Both the position numbers and the translations under genes were made by a program. From the NCBI GenBank assembly GCA_001804735.1, contig MHBC01000002.1, positions 1 through 39,662 of the forward strand: 39,662 nucleotides of DNA, read 5' to 3'. This stretch comes from Legionellales bacterium RIFCSPHIGHO2_12_FULL_37_14. GTDB lineage: Bacteria; Pseudomonadota; Gammaproteobacteria; Legionellales; Legionellaceae. This document shows positions 16,546 to 23,764 of this stretch, one piece after another. Below the pieces are notes generated by a model. That model was not told the DNA's origin. It saw nothing but the letters and a program-made list of their open reading frames with translations, and ran no database searches. Each line of letters opens with the position of its first letter. Positions within the stretch are counted from its first letter, which is position 1.

Positions 16546-17313
16546 TTAATTTAAGGATGCCGTAAAACTAAGAGCAAGCTGTTTAAAACACGCCTCTCCT
16601 TCTCCCGCTAATGTCTGTACTAGCTTACTTCCTACCACGATCCCATCTGCATATTTAGCAACCTCTTTTGCCTGCAAAGGTGTTGAAATTCCAAAGCCAA
16701 CCACACAGTTTGTCTTGGGAAAACATCTTTTTAACTCTTGTAACTCTTTACGTAAGGTTGTTGATAAGCTTTGTTGAGCACCCGTTACGGCAAGCCTTGA
16801 AATATAATATAAAAAGCTTGGCCTTAAACTTTTATATAGAGCAAATCTCTTTTTAGCAGTTGTCGGCGCAACTAATAACACAAACCCTAAAGCATTTTTG
16901 CGTAATTTAGAATAAAACTCTTTCCCCTCTTCAGGCGGTAAATCAACAATTAATACTCCATCAATGCCATGTTTTTTCGCTTGGCGGATAAAATTATCTT
17001 CACCATAGGCTAATACTGGATTGTAATAAGTAAATAACACGATAGGGATAGTGATATTTTTAGCACGCACTTTACTCACTAAGGCAAAAACTTTATCTAA
17101 GTTTACACCATTTTTAAGCGCAACTTCAGCAGCATGCAAATTAACGGGGCCATCTGCAATAGGATCGGAAAATGGCACCCCAAGCTCAATTATGTCAGCA
17201 TTTGCTTCAGTAAGAGCTAGAATGGCTTTATAAGAGGCCTCTAGGCTTGGGTAGCCTGCCATAATAAAAGGAATAAAAATTGCCTTAGCTTTTTTAAAAG
17301 GAAAAGTTAGCAT
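16546..17313 (-). CDS. trpA: Tryptophan synthase alpha subunit
   Basis: Cleaves indole-3-glycerol phosphate to indole and glyceraldehyde-3-P; indole is channelled to TrpB. The 255-residue TIM barrel shows FIPFIMAGYPSLEASYKAI and IIELGVPFSDPIADGP, which carries the catalytic Glu and Asp. It also shows VLFTYYNPVLAYG, VLIVDLPPEEG and the phosphate-binding VVGFGIST. Its ATG overlaps the trpB stop by one base (TAATG), giving coupled, balanced synthesis of the two subunits. It is slightly shorter than the E. coli protein (268) but complete in motifs. It is the last recognisable gene of the transporter-trp run; the unrelated MORN-like gene follows after 34 bases. Confidence 0.96.
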   Translation of the reverse strand: MLTFPFKKAKAIFIPFIMAGYPSLEASYKAILALTEANADIIELGVPFSDPIADGPVNLHAAEVALKNGVNLDKVFALVSKVRAKNITIPIVLFTYYNPVLAYGEDNFIRQAKKHGIDGVLIVDLPPEEGKEFYSKLRKNALGFVLLVAPTTAKKRFALYKSLRPSFLYYISRLAVTGAQQSLSTTLRKELQELKRCFPKTNCVVGFGISTPLQAKEVAKYADGIVVGSKLVQTLAGEGEACFKQLALSFTASLN

Positions 17314-18494
17314 TATTTAGCCTCCAGGTAGCGCGCTAGCGTTTGCATATCTTTATCGCCTCTACCTGATAAACCAATTACCATAACCTTGTTTCTAGGT
17401 AGTTTAGGCGCAGCTTTAATTGCATAAGCAATAGCATGGGCACTTTCAAGTGCGGGAATTATGCCTTCTAATTTAGCAAGTAAAAAAGTCGCGGCAATCG
17501 CTTCAGTATCGCTTGCGCTTGTGTATTTAGCTCGCTTGCTATCATGTAAATACGCATGCTCAGGACCTACCCCAGGATAATCAAGGCCTGCTGATATACT
17601 ATTAGTTGTTGCAACCTGACCATGTTTATCCTGCAAGATATAGCTTTTAGTACCCTGCAAAACCCCTACCCTGCCACCTTGAAAACGTGCTGCATGCATA
17701 CCAAGGAGGCTGCTACTTCCGCCTGCTTCAACCCCAGTCATTTTCACAGTTTTGTCGGCTAAAAATGGATAAAATAATCCAATTGAATTACTTCCGCCGC
17801 CAACTGAGGCTACTAGCTCATCAGGTAGTTTGGCTATGGCTTTAATAATTTGTTTTTTAGTCTCTTTACCTATGACTGTTTGGAAATCTCTTACTATAGT
17901 AGGATAAGGATGCGGGCCTAAGGCTGATCCTAAAACGTAATACGAATCTTTAACTCTAGTCACCCACTCGCGCATTGCTTCTGAGGTTGCATCTTTTAAG
18001 GTCTTGGTACCATTTGTAACTTTTATTACTTCAGCACCTAAAACTTGCATGCGCACTACGTTTAAATGTTGGCGCTCAAAGTCAACTGCCCCCATGTAAA
18101 CTACACATTCCATACCTAATAAGCTTGCAATTGTTGCAGTGGCAACCCCATGTTGTCCTGCACCAGTTTCTGCAATTAACCGTTTTTTTTGCATATATTG
18201 GGCTAACAATCCTTGACCTAAGGTATTGTTAATTTTATGCGCTCCGGTATGGGCTAAATCTTCACGTTTTAAAAAAATTTGCGCCCCTTTTAAGTGTGCG
18301 CTAAGGCGTTCAGCAAAATATAAAGGAGTTGGCCTGCCTACATAATCTTTTAAATATTGCTGGATAACTGCTTTATAATGAGGATCTTTTTTAAATTCTT
18401 TATATGCCTTGGCAAGCTCATCTAAAGGCGCAACTAAGGTCTCTGGAGCAAAAGAGCCGCCATACTCACCAAAATAACCTGTTTTATTCCTCAC
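17313..18494 (-). CDS. trpB: Tryptophan synthase beta subunit
   Basis: PLP enzyme that joins indole and serine to make tryptophan. The 393-residue protein has the PLP-lysine segment HTGAHKINN (Lys of AHK), REDLAHTGAHK, TGAGQHGVATATIASLLG, the PLP-phosphate loop GGGSNSIGLFYPF, and a C-terminal VIGLSGRGDKDM. The GYFGEYGGSFAPETL opening is typical of the TrpB1 form that works with TrpA. The start is GTG 18494, overlapping the end of trpF by 11 bases; the end overlaps trpA by one. All catalytic features are present. Complete TrpA and TrpB mean that at least indole-glycerol phosphate can be turned into tryptophan. Confidence 0.97.
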   Translation of the reverse strand: MRNKTGYFGEYGGSFAPETLVAPLDELAKAYKEFKKDPHYKAVIQQYLKDYVGRPTPLYFAERLSAHLKGAQIFLKREDLAHTGAHKINNTLGQGLLAQYMQKKRLIAETGAGQHGVATATIASLLGMECVVYMGAVDFERQHLNVVRMQVLGAEVIKVTNGTKTLKDATSEAMREWVTRVKDSYYVLGSALGPHPYPTIVRDFQTVIGKETKKQIIKAIAKLPDELVASVGGGSNSIGLFYPFLADKTVKMTGVEAGGSSSLLGMHAARFQGGRVGVLQGTKSYILQDKHGQVATTNSISAGLDYPGVGPEHAYLHDSKRAKYTSASDTEAIAATFLLAKLEGIIPALESAHAIAYAIKAAPKLPRNKVMVIGLSGRGDKDMQTLARYLEAK

Positions 18495-19095
18495 GACATG
18501 CCTCCAAAAAGGCTTTTATTTTTGCCTTATCTTTAATGCGCGGTTTAGCTTCTACTCCACTTGCAACATCTACTGCATATGGATTAACCTGTAAAATTGC
18601 CTGCTTAACATTATGACTTGTCAGCCCACCAGCTAAAATAAGCTTATATTTTTTAGCCAACTTTTTTGCCAAGCTCCAATTAGCAAGCCTACCAGTTCCA
18701 CCTTTTAAATTATCCGCTAGAGGTTTTGCATCCAATAAAATAGCATTATATTGCATTAAGAACTTTTCTGCTGGCAAAGAAGCTTCATCTTTAGCCTGTA
18801 AAGCTAAAATCATCCTTTGCAGTAAGCTTTTAGGTCTTTTTTTATGTGAATAAACCTGTGCATAATCAAGCTTAAGCTCAGCTAACCTGTTAGTTATTTC
18901 AGCATCATCTACATCGATAAAAATCCCTACTTTAATGACTTTAGAAGGCAAAGAAGTAATTATTTCTTTAGCAGCTCTATACTGAATAAACCGCAAAGAG
19001 TGCGGATAAAAATTAAACCCAAGCGCCCAAGCTCCTTGTGAGGTTGCATCTAATGCATCTTCTAGACGGGTAATACCACAGACTTTAACGCGCAT
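18484..19095 (-). CDS. trpF: Phosphoribosylanthranilate isomerase
   Basis: Amadori isomerisation of N-(5'-phosphoribosyl)anthranilate to CdRP, third step after anthranilate formation. The 203-residue TIM barrel starts MRVKVCGITRLEDALDA with the catalytic Cys in KVCGIT. It has ALGFNFYPHSLRFI, the phosphate-binding LILAGGLTSHNV, and ends with PYAVDVASGVEAKPRIKD holding the catalytic Asp region. It is a separate gene, not fused to trpC as in E. coli. ATG 19095 overlaps trpC by 11 bases and the stop overlaps trpB by 11, so it is inside a tightly coupled operon. Length is normal. Confidence 0.95.
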   Translation of the reverse strand: MRVKVCGITRLEDALDATSQGAWALGFNFYPHSLRFIQYRAAKEIITSLPSKVIKVGIFIDVDDAEITNRLAELKLDYAQVYSHKKRPKSLLQRMILALQAKDEASLPAEKFLMQYNAILLDAKPLADNLKGGTGRLANWSLAKKLAKKYKLILAGGLTSHNVKQAILQVNPYAVDVASGVEAKPRIKDKAKIKAFLEACREE

Positions 19096-19861
19096 TTACT
19101 TGCCTTAATAAGTTAGCCAAAGCCTCGCCTGGATTATTATGCACCATTAAACTTGATCCAATTAAAAACCCATCAAACCCTGACTCCATCATGGATTTAA
19201 TTTGCTCTGCCTTTTCAATCCCACTTTCACAAATAAAAAATGCTGGCTTAGAAGTATTTTTAATTAACTTTCTTGCCGTATTTAAATCTATTTTTAAGGT
19301 TTGCAAATTACGATTATTTATTCCAATTACCTTGGCATTTATAGCTTCAGCTTTAGCTAATTCGTTAAGATCATGCACCTCAACGATAGGAGTTAAGCCA
19401 AGATCAACAGCTTTAGTATATAAATCTACAAGCTCTTTATCAGTTAAAAAAGCTTTGATTAAAAGAATAGCGTTTGCTCCAGCAGCGACTGCTTGGCGTA
19501 CTTGCCGTTCACTCAAGACAAAATCTTTTAGCAATAAATGCGCTTTAGGCATTGCTTGCCTAATTTCTTGGAGATAATTAATACTGCCATGGAAATGGAT
19601 AGGTTCAGTCAAAATTGATAAGGCGCATGCGCCATTATTTAAATATGCTTGGGCAATTTCCATATGCTTAAGTTTGCCATGATAAATAACTCCTTTAAGC
19701 GGGCTCTTAAACTTAATTTCTGCAATGATGGCAGGTTTTGGGGTTTTCCTTAAAAATATTTCGCAAAAATCCAAACTATTTGGCGTTAATGACGGATAAA
19801 TAGGTATGGTTTCAACTCTTTTAAGAACGCTTTTTTTAATAGTGGCTAAAAAATCTTGCAC
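19085..19861 (-). CDS. trpC: Indole-3-glycerol phosphate synthase
   Basis: Converts CdRP to indole-3-glycerol phosphate by decarboxylation and ring closure. The 258-residue TIM barrel has IIAEIKFKSPLKG (catalytic Lys; usual form EIKKASPSKG), ALSILTEPIHFHGS, LLLKDFVLSERQV with the second Lys, AILLIKAFL, VIGINNRNLQTL and FICESGIEK. GTG 19861 follows the trpD stop with no spacing. The catalytic core is complete, although several motifs are slightly off consensus (CESGI for SESGI, LTEPIHFHGS for LTDxxFFxGS), suggesting a divergent lineage. It is not fused to trpF. Confidence 0.95.
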   Translation of the reverse strand: MQDFLATIKKSVLKRVETIPIYPSLTPNSLDFCEIFLRKTPKPAIIAEIKFKSPLKGVIYHGKLKHMEIAQAYLNNGACALSILTEPIHFHGSINYLQEIRQAMPKAHLLLKDFVLSERQVRQAVAAGANAILLIKAFLTDKELVDLYTKAVDLGLTPIVEVHDLNELAKAEAINAKVIGINNRNLQTLKIDLNTARKLIKNTSKPAFFICESGIEKAEQIKSMMESGFDGFLIGSSLMVHNNPGEALANLLRQVNAR

Positions 19862-20854
19862 TTAACTTCCCCTTAATGAAAGATAAAACTCCTTAGTCTG
19901 CCCTGACAAAACTGCATTTTTAGCTACCTCTACCCCTTCTTTAAAGCTTGTTACTTTTTTACTGACGAGAAGTCCTGCTGCAACATTTAACAATACTATA
20001 TCAAGCTTGGGCCCTTCTATTTCTCCATATAAAATTTTTTTTAGTAGTAAGACATTTTCATTTACATTGCCTCCTACCAAAGAGCTTAGCCTACAAGGTT
20101 TTAAGCCAACTTCCGCAAGATTTAACTCTCCACGATAAATTTTCCCTGCACGCAATTCGGCGTAAATACTTGGCCCTGTTAAGCTAAATTCATCTATCCC
20201 ACTATGGCCATGCACAACGAAGGCATCTTTTAGCTTCAACTTTTGCATAACTTTAGCTACAACATTAACAAGCATTAGATTAAATACCCCCATGACCATC
20301 CTTGTAGGCTCAACTGGATTTAGTAAAGGTCCTAGAATATTAAAAATTAGAGGGATCCCAAGGTTTCGCCTTAGGCTTGCCACTTCTTTTAGCTGTTGGT
20401 TAAATAACGCTCCTCCAAGATAGGCATAATTATGCGCTTTTAACTGCATAGCGGCTTCTTCTATGGTTTTGGGAATTGGTATGCCTAATTTTTCTGCAAC
20501 ATCGAGGCTACCTGTTACACTCGTTTGCGCCCGCGAACCATGCTTGGCTACTTTTACCTTACAACTAGCTAAAATAAGGCTTGCAGCTGTTGAGATATTA
20601 AAAGTACCCTTAGAATCTCCGCCTGTACCTACAATATCTATTGCATCATGCTGATTAGGAATGAGGGTGCTAGCTTTAATTAATGCATTCCGCGCGCCTA
20701 AAATTTCCGCGACACTTTCACCTTTTTGCTGAAGTAAAACTAAGAAAGCGGCTTTCTGCTCTACATTAAATTCTGCAAAGCGGGAAAAAATTTCGCTCAT
20801 CTCGCCTTGCCTAAGAGATTTACCCTTTAAGAGTTTTTCGATAAATTCCTTCAT
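19862..20854 (-). CDS. trpD: Anthranilate phosphoribosyltransferase
   Basis: Transfers the phosphoribosyl group of PRPP to anthranilate. It is the first trp enzyme encoded here, so the pathway in this operon begins at anthranilate. The 330-residue protein has the PRPP-binding GTGGDSKGTFNIS, KHGSRAQTSVTGSLDVAEKLG (usual KHGNR...SGSADVLEALG), FNILGPLLNP and a C-terminal catalytic domain with VVHGHSGIDE. There is no N-terminal TrpG amidotransferase domain. The ATG overlaps the stop of the ABC permease upstream (ATGA), a direct translational link between transporter and pathway. The deviations in the HGNR motif deserve note, but anthranilate-site features look retained. Confidence 0.94.
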   Translation of the reverse strand: MKEFIEKLLKGKSLRQGEMSEIFSRFAEFNVEQKAAFLVLLQQKGESVAEILGARNALIKASTLIPNQHDAIDIVGTGGDSKGTFNISTAASLILASCKVKVAKHGSRAQTSVTGSLDVAEKLGIPIPKTIEEAAMQLKAHNYAYLGGALFNQQLKEVASLRRNLGIPLIFNILGPLLNPVEPTRMVMGVFNLMLVNVVAKVMQKLKLKDAFVVHGHSGIDEFSLTGPSIYAELRAGKIYRGELNLAEVGLKPCRLSSLVGGNVNENVLLLKKILYGEIEGPKLDIVLLNVAAGLLVSKKVTSFKEGVEVAKNAVLSGQTKEFYLSLRGS

Positions 20855-21699
20855 GCACTCCTTGCCTCAACTGCGCGCCTTAACCCAATTACAATTAAGA
20901 CTAGCGCGCCAGTAAAAAACTTTAAATCAGTAGGGGCCAAGCCTAAAGATAAGGCAAACCCTTGGATTTGCTGATATACAAGAGCGCCAACCAAAGGAGC
21001 GGCTAATTGGTGGGTTAGTTTTTTTGTTCCTAATAAGGCTTCACCAATCATTAATGCTGCCAAAGCATGGATTACTATTCCAACCCCCATACCAATATCC
21101 ATATAGCTTTGATACTGCACCATTAAACTTCCGCTTATCCCCGAAAAACATCCGGCGATAAAAAGTCCAAGGTAAGTATACCTTGCTACGCTTATATTTT
21201 GTCTTTGCATAAACAAAGGATTAAATCCAACAGCACGTAACCTAAGCCCCGCCTCAGTTTTAAGGAACAAAAACAAAGGGAGTATGGTTAAAAGTAAAAA
21301 CCCTAAGAGTAACAAAACATTATGCTGCCAATTTTCCCCATACAAAGTAGTATGATTAAATAACGCAAGGTTGGGTTTTCCCATTAACCTTAAATTAACG
21401 CTATATACCATAGTGCTTAAAATAATCCCGGCTAATAAAGTATTTACCTTAAGTCTTAAATGCGCAAAAGCTGTTCCTGTAGCCATTATACCCGCAGCTA
21501 AAGCGCCTAAAAGAGTTGCAACAATAGGTGAGCCTCCAATAAGTAAATAAGAAGCGCAAACAGCCCCTCCTAAAGGATAGGCGCCTTCGGCGGTTAAATC
21601 TGGAAAATCTAAAATTCTAAAAGGAATCATGACTCCATAAGCTACAAACGCCAAAATAAGTCCTTGGAGAATACTAGTTAAAAATACTTCAACTGACAT
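20851..21699 (-). CDS. ABC transporter permease of the TrpXYZ-like system (COG4120 type)
   Basis: Inner-membrane permease of about 282 residues with at least seven hydrophobic segments (for example ILQGLILAFVAYGVMIPF and VLLLLGFLLLTILPLFLFLK). The N-terminal RILDFPDLTAEGAYPLGGA is characteristic of the permeases that partner ABC_sub_bind lipoproteins. These systems in Gram-positives (TrpY) are linked to tryptophan supply, often under T-box control. The frame is open to 21735, but ATG 21699 is preferred. It lies inside the end of the ATPase gene (11-base overlap) with a GGAAAT ribosome site. The 3' end overlaps trpD by four bases. Genomic position makes an aromatic substrate very likely; the exact substrate is inference. 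Confidence 0.85.
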   Translation of the reverse strand: MSVEVFLTSILQGLILAFVAYGVMIPFRILDFPDLTAEGAYPLGGAVCASYLLIGGSPIVATLLGALAAGIMATGTAFAHLRLKVNTLLAGIILSTMVYSVNLRLMGKPNLALFNHTTLYGENWQHNVLLLLGFLLLTILPLFLFLKTEAGLRLRAVGFNPLFMQRQNISVARYTYLGLFIAGCFSGISGSLMVQYQSYMDIGMGVGIVIHALAALMIGEALLGTKKLTHQLAAPLVGALVYQQIQGFALSLGLAPTDLKFFTGALVLIVIGLRRAVEARSA

Positions 21700-22462
21700 T
21701 TTCGTTATTTCCTTGTAGCAAAGTTTCATCTTCATACTGATGAAATAAAGCGAGTAGTTCTTGAATAGTCAAATCAGCCTTTTGGGCCCCAGCTACATCA
21801 AGCACAATATTACCTTTATGCAACATAATAAGCCTATTACCATAAGTAATCGCATCGTCTAGTTTATGAGTAATCATTAAAGTAGTTGCCCCCATGGCTC
21901 GCACCATAGAAGCAGTATAATTCATTAATTTTTTTTGCATTTTAGGATCAAGAGCAGCGGTGTGTTCATCGAGCAATAAAAACGTGGCTTTTGCTCTTAT
22001 GGCCATTAAAGTAGCCACCATTTGCCTTTGCCCGCCTGATAAACACTCTAAAGGAGTATCTATTTCTCTTTCAAGACCAATTCCAAGGGAGCTAAGATCT
22101 TCTACAATCTTCTTACGATAACGCCGATAAAATAATAATTTTGCGGCTTTATTATGGGTTTCGCTAAGTACCATATTCTCAAGCAGAGTCATCTCTTTTA
22201 TTGTGCCTTGATTTACATCTTGCACTACTGAAGAAACATATTGCGCGCGATTTTTATGCGTCACATCCTTGCCAGAAAAATAAATATGTCCTTTATCAAC
22301 TTCATATTCCCCTGATATGGTTTTAAATAAAGTTGTTTTCCCAGAACCATTACTTCCAATAACCACACAAAAATCGCCTGGCGTAAGCTCAAAGCTAATT
22401 CCTTGCAAAACTGGGGCAAAAGAGTTTTTAAATGATTTGGTTAACTTGGTAACTTTTAACAT
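21689..22462 (-). CDS. ABC transporter ATP-binding protein of the TrpXYZ-like system (COG1101 type)
   Basis: Nucleotide-binding subunit of about 257 residues that powers the adjacent permease. It has Walker A GSNGSGKTTLFK, a Q-loop in VVQDVNQGT, the signature LSGGQRQMVATLMAI, Walker B FLLLDEHTAAL (Asp-Glu) and the switch His in LMITHKLDDAI. The segment EHTAALDPK, with His in place of Pro of the usual EPTA, is characteristic of this subfamily. ATG 22462 is preferred over TTG 22465 because an AAGGGA ribosome site lies six bases upstream. Its end overlaps the permease by 11 bases. A 150-base gap with a palindromic repeat separates it from the substrate-binding gene upstream. Confidence 0.88.
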   Translation of the reverse strand: MLKVTKLTKSFKNSFAPVLQGISFELTPGDFCVVIGSNGSGKTTLFKTISGEYEVDKGHIYFSGKDVTHKNRAQYVSSVVQDVNQGTIKEMTLLENMVLSETHNKAAKLLFYRRYRKKIVEDLSSLGIGLEREIDTPLECLSGGQRQMVATLMAIRAKATFLLLDEHTAALDPKMQKKLMNYTASMVRAMGATTLMITHKLDDAITYGNRLIMLHKGNIVLDVAGAQKADLTIQELLALFHQYEDETLLQGNNENVS

Positions 22463-22493
22463 CAATATCCCTTAATTTTTTCTTGGGTTTAAT

Positions 22494-22613
22494 GTAACTC
22501 CCTCTCGTCAACGCTCCCAAAGAAAAACTCCGTAGGTTGGGCCTTGGCCCAACATGCGATCTTTTGTTGGGCCAAGGCCCAACCTACTCGGGATGACGTA
22601 CCTTAGGAGTTAC
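22494..22613. repeat. Palindromic repeat (GTTGGGCC family) between the binding-protein and ATPase genes
   Basis: Twenty-three-base arms at 22532-22554 and 22565-22587 are perfect inverted copies with a 10-base centre. Each arm contains its own palindrome GTTGGGCC-TT-GGCCCAAC. Outer arms GTAACTCC (22494-22501) and GGAGTTAC (22606-22613) enclose the whole. Copies of the same core occur at 28732-28754 and, with one change, at 28834-28856, so this is a dispersed repeat family. Inside the transporter operon the RNA hairpin might lower downstream expression relative to the binding protein. Confidence 0.8.
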
Positions 22614-22616
22614 TGG

Positions 22617-23600
22617 TTAATTTACTATCTCAATATCATGCAGATCCTTAGGCAGTGCAATTTTAAATTTTAGCGCTTGTTTTCTATTAATAACCGCATG
22701 ACTATCTTTATCTTCTGGATATAAAGGCTCTAATTCTGCTGGCTTTTTGCCTTTTAAAATCATGGCAACTAATTTACCTATATTAGCCCCAACCTTTTTA
22801 TAATTAACCCCGTAACTGCCTAATACTAAACCATCGTGCACCGCACTATCATCTGCATTAAATACTGGAATATTCATCTTCAATGCTTCTGCTGCAATAA
22901 CTGGTAAAGTTGGCTGAATAGTTCCACTTACCCCAACATAAATAAAATCAGCTTTTCCCTTAACTGCCTGCATTTTTATAGGAATATCACGCGGCGCATC
23001 AATTGGCAGAGCGATAAGCTCCATATTCGCTGCCTGCGCTGCTTTTTGCAGGTTTTTCAGTAAAAATGCATCATTCGCCTCGGCTATTGAATATAACAAT
23101 CCTACCCTCTTAGCATGGGGCAAAATCCGCTTAACAAAAGTTAAAAACGCTGGCAAATTTTGCTGATCAGAGCTTCCTGTAATATTGTCTCCTGCTACAT
23201 TTTTTGCTTTGATTAGCCCTGCAGTAAGAGGATCGGTAATTACTCCATAAACTAAAGGAATATTGTGCACTTTTTCCTTGGCAAACTGGGCGATAGGCGT
23301 TGCCATTACAACCATTACCTCTGGGCGCTCATTTTTCAAGTTAGCTATCATTTGGGCGATTAAGGCAAGATCAAAGTTTACATCTTGAATAATATATCTG
23401 ATGTTTTTGTTATTAATATAACCTTCTCTTGCAAGCTCCTCTTGCATTCCTTCAATGGCAGCTTGTAAAGAAGCATGCTGCCCGTAATTTGCTACCGCAA
23501 TTAAGGGAAGTTGCTTAACATAAGGGCGGGTTTTTTGGAATAAAAAGACCACTAAACAAGCAATTACCAAAACGCTTACACTTAGTAATTTAAATTTCAT
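22617..23600 (-). CDS. ABC transporter substrate-binding protein, TrpX-like (ABC_sub_bind family)
   Basis: A 327-residue periplasmic binding protein of the PF04392 type. It starts MKFKLLSVSVLVIACLVVFLF. VIAC could be a lipobox with Cys15, but the long hydrophobic run also allows an uncleaved anchor. The two lobes carry PLIAVANYGQHASLQAAIEG, VMVVMATPIAQFAKEK, IPLVYGVITDPLTAGLIK, the subfamily stretch NITGSSDQQNLP, RVGLLYSIAEAND, IPVFNADDSAVHDGLVLGSYG and VNYKKVGANIGKLVA. Related Gram-positive TrpX proteins are linked to tryptophan uptake. It is the first gene of the minus-strand run, 151 bases upstream of the ATPase. Substrate (tryptophan, anthranilate, kynurenine or other) cannot be told from sequence. 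Confidence 0.85.
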   Translation of the reverse strand: MKFKLLSVSVLVIACLVVFLFQKTRPYVKQLPLIAVANYGQHASLQAAIEGMQEELAREGYINNKNIRYIIQDVNFDLALIAQMIANLKNERPEVMVVMATPIAQFAKEKVHNIPLVYGVITDPLTAGLIKAKNVAGDNITGSSDQQNLPAFLTFVKRILPHAKRVGLLYSIAEANDAFLLKNLQKAAQAANMELIALPIDAPRDIPIKMQAVKGKADFIYVGVSGTIQPTLPVIAAEALKMNIPVFNADDSAVHDGLVLGSYGVNYKKVGANIGKLVAMILKGKKPAELEPLYPEDKDSHAVINRKQALKFKIALPKDLHDIEIVN

Positions 23601-23624
23601 CAGCTAGCTCAAATCTCGTAATTA

Positions 23625-23657
23625 TGTAATGTTACATCATTACAGAGCCTAATTCAA
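23625..23657 (-). promoter_or_regulatory. Possible promoter and operator of the transporter-trp operon
   Basis: On the minus strand TTGAAT (23652-23657) and TAACAT (23629-23634) are 17 bases apart, about 30 bases before the TrpX ATG. The -10 is covered by an inverted repeat, TGTAATG (23625-23631) and CATTACA (23638-23644). It does not resemble the E. coli TrpR operator, and no Trp-rich leader peptide or attenuator is visible. Confidence 0.35.
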
Positions 23658-23764
23658 GAATTACTGGTTTCGTCCCACACGTGGAGAATTTATATTAAAA
23701 TATACCAATACTATATTAATTTATGTTAAAATAATGCTTATTATTATTAAATTAAGGAAATATT

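Noticed and set aside
22466-22616. Rho-independent terminator between the binding protein and the ATPase gene
   Set aside because: The hairpin is strong, but no T-run follows on either strand, and the same repeat occurs elsewhere, so it is treated as a dispersed repeat.
16546-23600. Claim that the organism cannot make anthranilate
   Set aside because: trpE and trpG are often at a separate locus in gammaproteobacteria; only their absence from this window can be stated.
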